Positions 22,649-34,690 of a stretch of 64,000 bases of DNA are shown piece after piece. A program made the position numbers and the translations under genes. The first letter of the stretch is position 1; each line of letters starts with the position of its first letter. The stretch lies in NCBI GenBank assembly GCA_029531795.1, contig JAPEIS010000014.1, positions 930,001 to 994,000 of the forward strand, given 5' to 3'. Origin of the DNA: Sclerotinia nivalis. Lineage: Eukaryota; Ascomycota; Leotiomycetes; Helotiales; Sclerotiniaceae. The notes under the pieces are model-generated. The model searched no databases, had not been told where the DNA came from, and worked only from the letters and a program-made list of their open reading frames with translations.

Positions 22649-24335
22649 TCAAGCTTTAGCCGCATTGGCATTGATGACGGCCGCAAGACCGTCCGCGTAC
22701 GAGTCAAGTGTCATTTGCTCGGGTTGGGTAACATACGCTATGTTAATATAGTTGTCAACTATATAGAGGGTATTCATCGTCAGCCATATGGATATGGATA
22801 TGGACAGAATAACAATTTATCCAATACATACCCTTTGTGTAGAGGTTGTTCCACTTAGTGAGGATACTATTCTGATTGATCTTCTGTACCACTGGAAGTC
22901 CAACTCCCGACTTGTCTTGGGTGGCGTCTTTGACACTCTGGAGATCCAGAGCGATGTTGTCCCATACTCCCATCATTCCCTCGATGGCTTGGATTGCGGG
23001 GCCAATCTTACCGATCAAGGTTTCTAGATCTGTCTAGACGGCACGAATAGGGAGTCAGTAATGCAAATAGACATGAGGGATAGACGGTGGATGGTGAGAA
23101 ATAGATTGCTGAAGGGAACTGAGGACTACCTACCTTCATAAGAGTCAAATCAGCGACCAAAGTTTTGTCGGCTTTGATTTGGTCGTTTTCGTCACTGAGA
23201 AGTCCCTTGAGACCACTGATTGTTGCTTGCATTTTGACGGCTCTAGAACCGTAAACACCCATGATAGTAGCAGCTACAATGGTTCCAATTGGCCAGCTGT
23301 GTTGTCGAATCAGATAGTGGTTCACGAAATGCCTAAAGAAGATGTATTATGGAAACGACAGAGCTCACCACCAAGCATAAGAAATCGCCGTTGCAGCAAT
23401 AGTAACGTCTAATCTCATTAGTAAATTCTAGACTCTTGGGTTTTAACGCTTAAGGGAGACTGGGAAAATTGAATGAACATGTAAATACCTTCGTCGTATT
23501 CATCTTCGTCATTGCTCAGTTCGATTTTATTAGCGTCGATTGTTGCCTTGAGCTTCACAATGTCTCCACTATCTCCTGTAAGCGCATCAACGATAATCTT
23601 ATCCTGGGCTTCGAGAGCGAGTTTGTCCGCCTGGCATTGCTCTTCAAATGTACGCAAATTGTTCACAGCCGTCTGAGCATTTTGCTTCAATGTGCCTATG
23701 GCTGTGACCTGCGTATCCACGAGCTCCGTGACTGTTTCACGGGCAGTATCGATGGTCGAACTGGATTGCTGAGCGGACGGTTTGTTCAACTCGTCATAAA
23801 GCGTTTTTCCGGCAGCAATAATGTTGGCGTAGTACGACCCATCTTCTGTGCCGCCTGCTGTCTCTGCATAGTCTTTTACAGAATGGCTCAAGGCTACAAT
23901 GCTTGGGTAGGTTGTGTTTTTGAAGGTCATGCAGTGGGTTTTGCACTGCGGGAAGTCAGCGGTTGGTCATGGTTCTTGTTAACTTCGAGGAATAGTTGTA
24001 TACTTACCGGAGCATAGACCAAGAGAAGGGGGTCGATGTATTGCTTGACATGGTCGTAGTGACTTGAAGTGACACCCGTGCGAGCAAGATATTCATCTTT
24101 GGTGGTGGAAAGAAGTACCCCAGACCACTACACATGAGACCGGAAAGAGTGTCAGCATTGATTTTTTTTCATAGGCATGCCCCTTGGAAGAAGGAATGTG
24201 AGAAGTTGCGTGTGGACTTACAACAAATCTAAGGAGGGCGGAGATACCCGCATGATCCAAGGCATACTTGCCATTCGCAGCGGTTAATCCTTTTGGTTCA
24301 AGTAAACCATTATCACCGCCAGCTGAAGTAGCCAT
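22649..24335 (-). CDS. Putative ClyA/XaxA-like alpha-helical pore-former subunit (gene B)
   Basis: Seven exons on the minus strand fit frame and canonical splice sites: 24335-24222, 24127-24008, 23945-23489, 23408-23369, 23296-23134, 23033-22832 and 22737-22649, about 394 residues, stop TGA. Exon 3 encodes long amphipathic helices (ARETVTELVDTQVTAIGTLK, QNAQTAVNNLRTFEEQC). Exons 4-5 encode a continuous hydrophobic stretch (VTIAATAISYAW, then PIGTIVAATIMGVYG, about residues 231-262). Then come further helices (KMQATISGLKGLL) and a helical C-terminus with WDNIALDLQSV and WNNLYTK. A hydrophobic hairpin between two long helical arms is the hallmark of ClyA-type pore formers, and the size matches Xax/Yax A subunits (about 400 residues). 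The tandem arrangement with gene A supports a binary system. No signal peptide is seen. Assignment is by eye, not by profile search. Confidence 0.65.
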
Positions 24336-25903
24336 GATGAAAGGTTGCAGCGCGTAATGTGATATTTGATCTGATAAACTATGTTATGTTTTGAAGAAGG
24401 CAGAGTTGTCCAAGTTGAACAGTAAAATAACAAAGATAAAATTGAATGTGAGGATGCGTGGTCAAATATAATGCAATTTATCCTGTAGAGTCACATATCA
24501 ATCAATGTTTTAGAGCCTGCGAATAAAATCCTTCTGCAGGGTTTTTTCCGATTTCATGTAACGTTAAGGAGTCATATGTCCCTTTTTTTTTATTAGTATC
24601 ATATAATCGTATGATCAAGAATAAAGGGCTCTAAAATATTGTGAGCGCCAGCTCACCCCAAATGTTACAAGCAGTATCTACAATCCACCATATCTTTGAT
24701 TTAGTGTGGTGTCAAAAAATGCGTGTTGTCGTGTAGAAGTGGTGAAAACGTGGCACAGATGAGGGGAAGTTCGAATCTATCTGGGGCACAAGCATTCCGA
24801 TGAAACAGTGGCTTAGCTGAAGGAGAGTTCGTATCTGTACCTGGGTAGATGGGGATTGGGTGGGGGTAGGCGCAAATTATTGGCAAACAAGAAAGTGGTA
24901 TAGCTGAGGGATAGCAAGACATGTATGTACCTTGGTAAAGGAGGTGGCCAAAAGCATCGGTTGAACATGAAGTGGTACAACTGAGGCGAGGTTAAACCTA
25001 TATCTTGGCAAAGAAAAGGCTAAAAGTGTTGGTAGAAAACAGAGTGGTATAGCTGAAGGGAAATGAGATTTATATTTTGGTAAAGGGAATATCACAAAAC
25101 ACTTTGATACAATTCTTATTGATTTTTTCCAGTAAAACCACCCAATGTAGTATAACTGAGGGGAGGTTAAACTCATATCTTGGCAAAGAAAAGGCTAAAA
25201 GTGTTGGCAGAAAACAGAGTGGCATAGCTGAAGGGAAATGAGATCTATACTTTGGTAAAGGGGGTATCACAAAGCACCTTGATACAATTCTTGTTGACTT
25301 TTTCCAGTAAAACCATCCAATGTGGTACAATTGAGGGGAGGTTAAACCTATATCTTGGCAAAGAAAAGGCTAAAAGTATTGGCAGAAAATAAAGTGATAT
25401 AATTGAGGGGAAATGAGATCTATACTTTGGTAAAGAGGGTATCATAAAACACTTTGATATAATTCTTCTTGATTTTTTCCAGTAAAACCACCCAATGTGG
25501 TATAGATGAGGGAAGTTAGACCTGTAATATGATAAAGATGGTGGTGCAAATACGCTGGCAATCTCCCGTATGATACTCAACATCTCACCTGCTAAGAGAT
25601 AACGTAACACTTGTAGAAAGTTAGACTGTTCACATGGAAGTGGGGCGTAGTATTGACGGCAAGTTTCTAAATGCTTGAGGTTTTTTTCCGGTTAAAGACA
25701 AATTGATGTCACTAGGAAAGAATTTGTAACTATATGCATATCGAAATTTGTGGTCGGTAAGCTATTGTATGATATGTGTACTGAAAGCCTGCAGGAATGG
25801 AAATAGTTTATCGACAAAGATCGTGAACTCTTGTAATAAAGAGAATTCAATCCTATGTTTTGAAGTTCGACGATTAGCTTTACTTCATCCTCAGGTCTTC
25901 ATC
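24336..25903. promoter_or_regulatory. Divergent intergenic region between genes B and C
   Basis: This 1.57 kb spacer would carry the promoters of gene B (left) and gene C (right). Its centre is filled by tandem repeats (24880-25560). No standard regulatory site can be named. Confidence 0.4.
24880..25560. repeat. 175-bp tandem repeat with internal sub-repeats
   Basis: The landmark GGTTAAACCTATATCTTGGC recurs, with small changes, at 24991, 25166 and 25341 (spacing exactly 175 bp) and a weaker copy near 25515. Each unit contains two related halves that start with GTGG(T/C)A(T/C)A(A/G)(C/T)TGA(G/A)GG. A related single half-unit lies at about 24760-24860. The minus-strand open frames here are by-products of the repeat. 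Confidence 0.9.
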
Positions 25904-28777
25904 ATGAGTTCCAACGACGTCATCCCCAATACCCCTAGCGGGTGGAAACATTATTCGGAATCCCACTCCCTACCAACTCTACCTCAAAGATCAAGCCTAG
26001 TAGCCAAAGATAGCAAAGTGAGTTTTTGGTTTTCGTTAGATAGTTTGTAGGTAGGTGGATGCTATAGTTACTGATGAGTTACAGTATGTACTCCGAGACA
26101 TATATGTCGATGCACCAACTGCTATTGCTGCATCCACATCTAACTTCACCAATATCTATGCAGATGTAATAGCATTTCCTACGCCAAACACAGCTATCGC
26201 AATTCCAAAAGATGGAATAATCAATCTTATCTGCCGAACCGTGACGGCAAGCGGACCTCTTACTCTAACTCTCAATCCCGCCACCGCCGACGAATCAGCA
26301 TTTATAATCTATGGATCCACATTCGACCAACCGATATCCTACAAACTCAATTCAAGTACCACTCCTGCAATCACACTTGATCTCTCTCCATCTTCCGGCA
26401 ATCTTGGCGCACAAATTGATATAATTGACGGCAAAGCAACTCTCACTTACCTGAGCCGTTATGTCGACTTATCCATGTCCGATATCGAGTTCGGCAATTG
26501 TCTCATTACTCAACTCCGAATCGCATCTATTCTCTTCTGGATCCAACCTAGTCTTGCACTAGCGTTAACATCCCACGTAGCTAGGGCGACTGATTCTTCA
26601 GAGACAGGCGCACTCCTTAATCTACAAGCCCATGCTCTGGGTCAGCAGATTACCGCCTCAGTCCTAACAGGGCCAAACATGAATTATGCGCCGGTTTTGA
26701 CACTAAGCTTGTACAAACAAGTTCTAGATGGTGCCATTACAACGACGTCTGCATTCGAAACCCAATACAATCGATTTGCAGACAAGGCAACTGCTGTTGC
26801 AGATCAAAAAATCGCATGGAAGGCTATGCTAGATCAAACGGTTGATGCTGTTGCTCTTCAACAAACCCTTGTTAGTAACGCATTAGCAAGATGGAATAGT
26901 GCAACAGAGATATTGAATAGTGCAGAAGCTACATTGAGAACTCACCAGATAGTGCTTCAGGAGAGACAGTCGGAATTTAATGTCGGGATCGAAATATGGA
27001 AGATAGATCAAATTATTCAAACGATTGTCAACGTCCTTCAAGCTGTGGTTGGTATGTATATTTTGGCGTTTTGATGTTTTCATATGTTGTTTCTCGGTCT
27101 CAAACAATTGATTCTTCGGAGCTTACACTAAAAGATACCTCCTCTTAACTAGGATTCGCAATGGCGATCGGTGAGATAGCAATCGGAGATCCTGCCGGAG
27201 CAGCCGCCGCACCAGCAGCTGCAGCATCAGCCGTGAAAGTTGCCACTGAAGCAGCCAATGTAGCAAACTCATTTCTCAAACCCGAGACCATCAAAGCTAT
27301 CAAAGGTGGTGCAGAAGCCGTCTTAAAGCTATACGAAAGTACTAGCACGGCGGTGAATGATATCCAGAGTAAAATTGATGATGTAACAGACGCATCAAAA
27401 GTTATTTTGAAACCCGCAGGAGGTGATGTCTCTGGTGATGATCAGAGTAACGCGGATCTTGCTGCAATTTTCAGCCTGGCTGCTTGGGATGACTGGATGC
27501 TACAGAGTGATGCGCAGATGGTTTATGCGGTTGAGCAAAGTATTGGAGGGGCGGGGGCGTACCAATTGGAGTTGAGGCGACATGCTATCGATGGAAAACT
27601 TCTTGTTCAGGCAAGAGCGCAGGCTGTTAAGCTTGGTGAGTATTCTGTCCAGTCAACCGATTGATATTCAGTATGACGAGGATGTTTGCTGACTCTATCG
27701 TGTGCAGGCCAGGAATATATCCAACTCCGGCTCCAATTGCACGCAACACAAGCGAATAAATCGCGTCTCCAGCAGCTATACGATACTTACCAAGGAGAAC
27801 AAGAAGCGGCTCTCGAGGCTCAAGGCTACTTCTACGATCAAGTATTTATGCTTCGTAATAGCATCATGATTTACATGAGAGATGCTGTATGGGCATACAA
27901 ATACTACACGTTGAGTGATAGTTCGATTGTTTTGGATCCCTTGAAAACTACGCTTCAGTATCAGCAGGACTCGCAGATGATTTTGCAGCAAGTTACTTTG
28001 TGTAAGGAGAATTATTCGAGTGATTTTACACGTGAGTATACTCCAGCTGAAACTTGGACATCCAAAACTTACTTTTGCCATTTTTGTTACGTCTAGCTTT
28101 CAGTCTTACTATTCAAACTCTCGAGGTAAGTTAATTTCACAGTAGTCAGACAATCCATAACCGAACAATCTATAAACCGACACCCACTGACTCTTTCATG
28201 CGTTATTCCCCTATAGCTCCCACTCGACTATCCCACCAGCGTCGTAACCGCTCTTCAGTCTGATTCCCATTCCGTCACCATAACCTTCTCGCCTTCCATC
28301 ACTTCCACTTCCACCTTTTCATCTATCACTCCAGCCATCTCAAGTTCTAGTCTACCTCCTGTAGCCAGGCCCTTCACCGGCGGATCGCGCTTCCGTGTTT
28401 TCGGCATGCGGGCTTTTCTCCTCGGCGCCAAACCCCTCCCTACATCCTTCTCCCCGGTTACCTCAAAAGCCCCCATCCTCCTTACAATCTCCACCTCGGG
28501 GATTTACAACGATGTACAAGACAACGTGGTATACGGATATACGATGAAACCGCTAGAACGAACATTTAAGTACATGGTGACGAAAGATGGGACAGTGCAA
28601 TTACCGTACACTTTTGATAGTATTATTCATAGTGCGGATTATGTGGATCCGACTGCGTTTGCACAGTGGACTGTGAAGATTGAGAATGCAAATAGTTTGG
28701 ATCTGAGTGGTTTGACGGGGTTGGAGTTGTATTGGGAAGGAAATGCGAGATTGAATCATGGGGGTGGGAATGCTTGA
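25904..28777 (+). CDS. Large helical protein with terminal beta domains, Tc-toxin-like candidate (gene C)
   Basis: Six exons fit frame and splice sites: 25904-26017, 26085-27051, 27153-27635, 27708-28031, 28097-28125 and 28217-28777, about 825 residues. Residues about 40-180 are beta-rich (FTNIYADVIAFPTPNTAIAI, IDIIDGKATLTYLSRYVDL). Residues 200-360 are helical (RWNSATEILNSAEATLRTHQ). An Ala-rich hydrophobic stretch (PAGAAAAPAAAASAVKVATE) opens exon 3, followed by more helix up to YFYDQVFMLRNSIMIYMRDA and AYKYYTL. The C-terminus (exon 6) is beta-rich, with FRVFGMRAFLLGAKP and LDLSGLTGLELYWEGNAR. The layout recalls the pore-forming and TcB-binding end of Tc-toxin A subunits, but I do not recognise the family with certainty. 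It is divergent from gene B and sits in the same accessory block, so a joint role is possible. No signal peptide is seen. Confidence 0.65.
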
Positions 28778-29135
28778 TGGATGATGCATATTTGTGTGTA
28801 TTAATGGATGTGATTCATTTGTTCGTAAGGTAGTTGCTCAATTTGATAAGTCTTATTTCATCCAAATGCGCCGTATATTCGTGGTATGCTTTTCGATATG
28901 GTATCAGAGAAGGTAGGTGTTGCTCTGCACAAGCCGATTCATACTTTTGGCCGGTAGAAGGTGTGTTGTCACGGGCTAACTGAACGCCTAAGCCTAATTA
29001 GTCTATCAATCAGCAGAATTCTAATATTAGGGTATACCGAATTGAATATAGGCTTTTGAGCCCTGAATGCATAAAGGCGGTGACTTAAATAGGTTAGGCC
29101 GTGCAGTTGGCCCCTGAGTGCTTCTAAGGCTACAC
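28778..29135. other. Intergenic, no gene seen
   Basis: 3' side of gene C. A TGTCACGGGCTAAC motif at 28966 resembles an LTR start, but no matching end was found before the LINE. Confidence 0.35.
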
Positions 29136-29251
29136 AAGCCTCTGAAAGGCAGTATAGTTTCTAAAAACACGTTTATTATTGCGTTTTATTGATTAATCGA
29201 TCGTTTTTATTATCTATAGGATTTAAAAACGAAACTTTTCAGCTCCGGTAG

Positions 29252-30726
29252 GTGCTGTACGGATACGTTTCCGCTATTATGCCTTCTGTTTCTCCAAAGC
29301 TCTTTCAGATCCTTTTGGATAGAGCCAATGCTTTGATAGCTAAGGCAAACGATGGTCAAACGATCTTTGGTCCAATTATTTCTTTTTTGGATAGATATCT
29401 AGATTTCAAAGAGGTTCTTATTTTTTTAACGAGGTCTTGTAAACTCTTTATTGTTTTTTGTTTGGATTTCAAGGTAATTATAGAAAAGCACTTTGATGCA
29501 TTTGTCAATGGCTTCCATCCCCTTTGGGTCGATAGTGGTATTGTTATTTCTTTATTATTTATTCCAAACGAGAGGATATCTGCTATAACAGTTCCCAAGG
29601 TTTCATATGTTCAAAAAACTGCTAGTACAATCAAGCCCCTTCATATTGCTACCCTTAAAAAACTGACGAATATTATATTATCTACTTTTCTTACTGATTC
29701 CTGTCTGTTCGTGAGAATCGGACAAAACTATTCAGCCTGCAAAGCTGGAGCTTTCGCTGTTTTGACAGCCTTCAAAAAAGCTTTTAGAGCTTCCGTTTTT
29801 CTTTTGAAAGAAGTACAGGAAGTAAATACAGGATTCGCTTTCTGTACGAACTCTTTCTCCAATTTATTAGCTTTAGAAAAACAGAAATCTGTTATCTTTA
29901 TTGCTATCGGAGATTACAAAATCGAAATTCAAGAAAAATGGATAACTTATTGCCTGAATTATATCTTCTGGAATGTAACGGTTCTGAATGATTCCTTCGA
30001 AATGGTTACTGAATCTGTTATCAAGGATACTCTTTTCGAAGTTATAAAGGATTATTCTAGTTAGGAATTGGTACAAGTTATTCAAATACAATCAAGTATC
30101 AAATCAGGCCTTTTTTATATTATATGGATCGTAAGCTTCAAGGTTAATACAAAGGATTTACTCAAAAGATCCTTGAAGATATTCGGAGCTATTATTATAA
30201 CTATTTTATTGATCCAAAAATCGAAAACGATCTAATGCTTTCGTTGCTATTTATGGTATAACTTTAGGGTCTGTTCCAAACTCTAAATATGCTGCATTTG
30301 TGGCTCCTTTAAACATTCCGAGGCCAATTATATTTTCAAATGTAATACAGTTCATATTTGTTTGGCTAAGTGTTTTCATTGTTGCGGATCATATATAGTA
30401 GACTATCCCAAATACCCTCTACGATCAATTGCCAATAAGATCAAGTCGAAATCAGAGCGATAAACAATTAGGAAAATCTATTATTCAGTTAGAATCAAAG
30501 CCTGTTTGGATGTTAAGTGTACAACTACTATACTCTCCGATTTCCAAATGGAAGATATCCCAATCTCTGTTACTTCAACATTTCAAATTCTTTACGAAAC
30601 CCGCCCAAGGATTCCAACCCGTATATTCGGTTCTAATCAGATGGCTGTCTTCCCCAGCTTTCGTTTTTTCAATCGATTCGCAATTATCGAAGATCTTTTC
30701 GCAATCCTTTTTAATGAATCATCATA
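29252..30726 (+). pseudogene. LINE ORF1 remnant (gag-like)
   Basis: The first frame runs from about 29278 to a stop at 30062-30064 and includes LFVRIGQNYSACKAGAFAVL and SVIFIAIGDYKIEIQEKW, matching ORF1 of fungal LINEs. After the stop come Cys-rich relics (YNFRVCSKL ... CCICGSFKHSEANY, HICLAKCFHCCGSYI, about 30265-30405), a degraded run of CCHC zinc knuckles. RIP-type stops separate the pieces. Confidence 0.7.
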
Positions 30727-30734
30727 AACCATTA

Positions 30735-31515
30735 TCCATTATACAGATAAATGTAGGCAAAGGAGTAATCTCTTATGAGATTGCTCTAGCTTTAGCAAAT
30801 TCGGACTACATCGATATCATACTAGTACAAGAACTATATATTTTTTCAGATCTATTACGGAAAATCACCAAAACTCATCCTTCATACGAAACTTTCACCC
30901 CATTGGACAATTGGGAGACCCAACCCTGCGTTCTAATTTATATTAGAAAGGGAATCGGACTTCAGATTAGTCAACTCAGACCCATAATCTTCCAAGATCT
31001 AATTTTTCTTGAATTAAATTAATCAAATAATTCCTCTTTCCTTATTATTAATATATATAATGTTTCATTATAATGTTTTGATAAAAATCGAATAATTAAA
31101 TCTCTTTTTATTTTACAAAATCTTATACAACATCCAATACTTCTTTTCGGGGATTTCAATCTTCATCATTTTAATTGGAATTTTCTTTATTTAGGTTCTT
31201 TTTCATTTTCAGAATCTTTTATAGAATGGGCAAACTTATAGAATATGCGTTTCATTTTATCGATCGGTATTCCTATCCATAATAGAGGCAATGTATTGGA
31301 TTTAATCTTTCTTTCAGGCCTTTATTTAGTTATCATTATCCTCGTCGAACATCTAGATTGCACCTCAGATCATAAACCCTTGAAAACTATACTATACTGG
31401 AATTGCTGTGGTTTCAATCCAATACAATGGTTTAAATTAAGTATTCTAAATGAAGAACTTTTTAAAAAACTTTTGAATATCAATTTATTCAACTTTTTCG
31501 ATATTTCAATCTAGC
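30735..31515 (+). pseudogene. LINE ORF2 endonuclease remnant
   Basis: The frame to 31022 carries IIQINVGKGVISYEIALALA, IDIILVQELYIF and SYETFTPLDNW, the start of an APE-type endonuclease. Pieces further on (LFGDFNLHHFNWNF near 31140 and DHKPLKTIL near 31370) are its later motifs. A stop at 31020 and several others interrupt it. Confidence 0.82.
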
Positions 31516-31810
31516 TCGATCTTCTTTTCGATCTAGATCTACTAACACTCAAACTGATTCAAACCCTTCAAAATGCTTATATAGGCTTTGCTAATCGAAT
31601 CTCGAAAAACCCTCTACGATAACCTTAATAGAATGAAGTCTGTAGATTAGCTGCTACCGAAAATCGATATATTAATATAATGGATTCTAAATATTTTCTT
31701 CGAAAAGTAATCTGTAAAGCAAAATAAATTTTCTTTATTTCGAAAATCGATAAAATTGAGAATATAAATGATATCTTTAAAATAACGAAATGGTATCAAA
31801 CCACAGGGAC

Positions 31811-33480
31811 TTACCGCATTCCCTTTTTGATCGATCCAACAAATCTTATAATAACCAATAATACCAAAGAAAAGAGAATGTTATTCGTTAATAATCTGTT
31901 TACAAACATTACAAAAATAGATGATATCGTTTTCGATATCCCTACAAATCCTATCCGAATTATCCTATTCCCAGATATTATTATGCAAGATTTGGAAAAG
32001 GTTATATTACAAGCTGACAATATAGCCTCTAATGCGAATGAGATTCTTACTAAAATTCTACAAATCGTATGGATATCAATCAAAGAAATAGTTCTCCAAT
32101 TATTCCAGAAATACTTCGATATTGGATATTATCCAGAATGCTTCCGATTAGCTACTGTAATGATCATTCCAAAACCCAACAAAGCAGATAACACCAGTTC
32201 GAAATTATATTGGTCGATAGTTCTATTATCTGTTTTGAGTAAAAATTTGGAAAGGTTTATAGCGAGAAAAATGTTTTGGTTGGTTATAACCTGCAAAATT
32301 CTAGCAAGTCAACAATTCGGGGTTTTATCATTGCGATCCTTTGTTGATCTTATTACATACGTAACTCACAATATCGAATCAGTTTTAAAATCAAAATTGA
32401 AAGTTATCTTATTTACTATAAATATAAAAGGAACCTTCGATACAATACTACCAGACAGACTTACCAATCGCTTTAGAGAACAAAGATGGCCGGATAATCT
32501 CGTAAAATAGGTACAATCCTTTGCCACCAATCGTTCCATTAAGATCTATCTGGACAGAGAAACTGGTCCAAGAATAGCTTTGAGGTATGGTCTTCCACAA
32601 AGATTATTTATTTTCTTGATTCTATTTATACTCTATATAGCCCCTCTCTTTTGGATGGGAAATCCTGGAAGCAGATTCGGATATACAAATAATATCGCTT
32701 TATTAACCTTCTCAAATAATCTGCAAGAGAATTGTACATTATTAATTTCCAGTATACAAGAAGTTTTGAATTGAAGAAAAACTGAAAGTATCATTTTCGA
32801 TCCCAAAAAATCAGAGCTTATACATTTTTATAAAGAAATCCGAATATATACAAACGATCCAGATATACAAACCGATAACTTCAAGATCGTAGCGAAATCA
32901 AACCCACTCCGATAACTAGAAATGTATTTCGATAGGAGATTTAATTTCAAAGTTTATATATAGATTCTATTTGTAAAAGTCTTTAAAGTTGTAAATGTAT
33001 TACAATCTTTCAATAATACAAATCGAAGGATCCCTTTATATCTAATTCGACATATAGCTATAATTTGTGTTCTAAAGAAATACTATTTTGCATTAGAAAT
33101 ATAATGGTCAGGCCGGTCTAAACCGAAATACCTTGTTTCGAACTTTAGAATCTTCAATTTTGTAGAAGACCATCTAGATTTTATAAACAAGGTAGTATTA
33201 ATTTATACTCACACCATTCTCCCAGTGTACAAGACCATCAATCTAACGATCCTGTATGAAAAATCCAAACTCAAGTTTTCAGAAATTGAACTGAATCTAG
33301 TAACTCAAGTTTATACAATATATATTACAAGATTAGATCTATATCATTTTTTATTCATTAGAATCAAGATTATAAGATCATTACAAAATCGGATCCCCAA
33401 TTTTCGTTTTGCTAGATCTATCTCAATATTATTACCTACCGAACAAATCAATCCATTAGCCTTTCTTTTTTGGGAATACA
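31811..33480 (+). pseudogene. LINE ORF2 reverse transcriptase remnant
   Basis: Motifs include YPECFRLATVMIIPKPNKAD, LYWSIVLLSVLSKNLERFIA, QQFGVLSLRSFVDLITYVTH, FTINIKGTFDTILPDRL and ALRYGLPQ. The catalytic box that should read YADD reads YTNN (about 32682-32693); all three changes are explained by G-to-A. The element is therefore catalytically dead even apart from its stops. Confidence 0.85.
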
Positions 33481-33693
33481 TGTCACGGGGTCCCCGTATA
33501 TGGTATACGGAGACCGCTCGGGTTCCGACCCATAGGAGTCGGACCTCGGATAAGTGTAGGCTAGCCCCGGTCGGGGCTAGCGCTACACATAAATGTATTT
33601 AAGGAACCGTTCCTTCTATAGAAACGTAGCTCTTCGAGCTACGTCTTATTAATAAAAGTGATTCCTGTTGTCCTGTCTGTTGCCTCTGTGATA
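33481..33693 (+). mobile_element. Solo LTR (213 bp) with ATACA target duplication
   Basis: TGTCACGGGG... to ...CTCTGTGATA, flanked by ATACA at 33476-33480 and 33694-33698. It is inserted in the LINE between the RT and RNase H parts. It is the reverse complement of 34691-34903 with about seven differences, all transitions. It contains a chain of hairpins. Confidence 0.93.
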
Positions 33694-33698
33694 ATACA

Positions 33699-34685
33699 TT
33701 AAGATCTGTTTTCAAACAGAAGCACATATTTTCGGATCTTTAGAAAGATCAAAAACTCAAGTAGCGGTTAATTTCAAAGCCTTTTATACTACTATTCTGA
33801 GAAATGATATACAAATCTTTTCGGATAACTCAAAAAGCAAAACCAAAGATGGGGTTACAGAAAACGGATATATTATAACTCAATTCGAAATATAGATAAT
33901 TTGGTATTCCTTTTTATTAAACTCGAATACAAAAGTCTTTAATACAAAAGCAATTGCAGCATTATATAAAACCAAAACTGCTATGGTTTCTTTTTACACA
34001 GAACTAGTTTTAGATCTTTGGATTTTCCTGGATAATTACAAAATGACACTACAATTAGGATTCTATTTTAATGGGTTTTTTCAATCTATCTTTAAGGAAT
34101 TTACAGATCTTATACAAATATAAATCTCCAAACCCCGATCACCACATTTTCCGCCTAAAGCGATCCATATCCAATAAATCCCAGAATATCTTAATATTCC
34201 TAAAAATGAAACCGTTGATAAAGTTATAAAGGAAGGAGTAGTTCTTTTACCTCCTTCTAATTCAATTTGCATTTTAGTTTCCCTAAAACGATTAGCAAAG
34301 ACAAATACCAAATTAGTAAGTATACAATTATGGAATATTACAAGTTTTTAATACTATAAGGATCTATTCATTATCCATATAAAAGAGTCAGTATTATTCT
34401 TTATAAAAAGAACTATATTAGACTATATATTAACAATTAGGTCCCAATATAAAAACTTCGCAGCCTATCATGAACGATTTTATCACCCCAAAACATATAC
34501 TTTTTGTATTTGTAGAAAAAGGAAGATCTTTTTATATTTCTTCTTTTATAAAATTAGCAAAGCTTACAAAACATTCTCAAAAAATCCCTTTTTCGAAGCT
34601 ATCCCATGGTTTCTGAGTACACCCACTAGTATAACCAGACTTATAGAATGGTTGGAAACTACTAATTTCCAATACAACATATACC
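33699..34685 (+). pseudogene. LINE ORF2 RNase H and C-terminal remnant
   Basis: The RNase H start is seen as IQIFSDNSKSK near 33810. Further pieces run to FLSTPTSITRLIEWLETTNF and the second solo LTR. Frame breaks are many. Confidence 0.65.
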
Positions 34686-34690
34686 CGCAT

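Noticed and set aside
23469..24017. Plus-strand frame of 182 codons
   Set aside because: Antisense to exons 2 and 3 of gene B, which has consistent splice sites and helical coding pattern on the minus strand.
24877..25610. Open frames on the minus strand with repeated PRYRFNLPS-like text
   Set aside because: They are the translation of the 175-bp tandem repeat; different frames stay open because the unit lacks stops. No start or family support.
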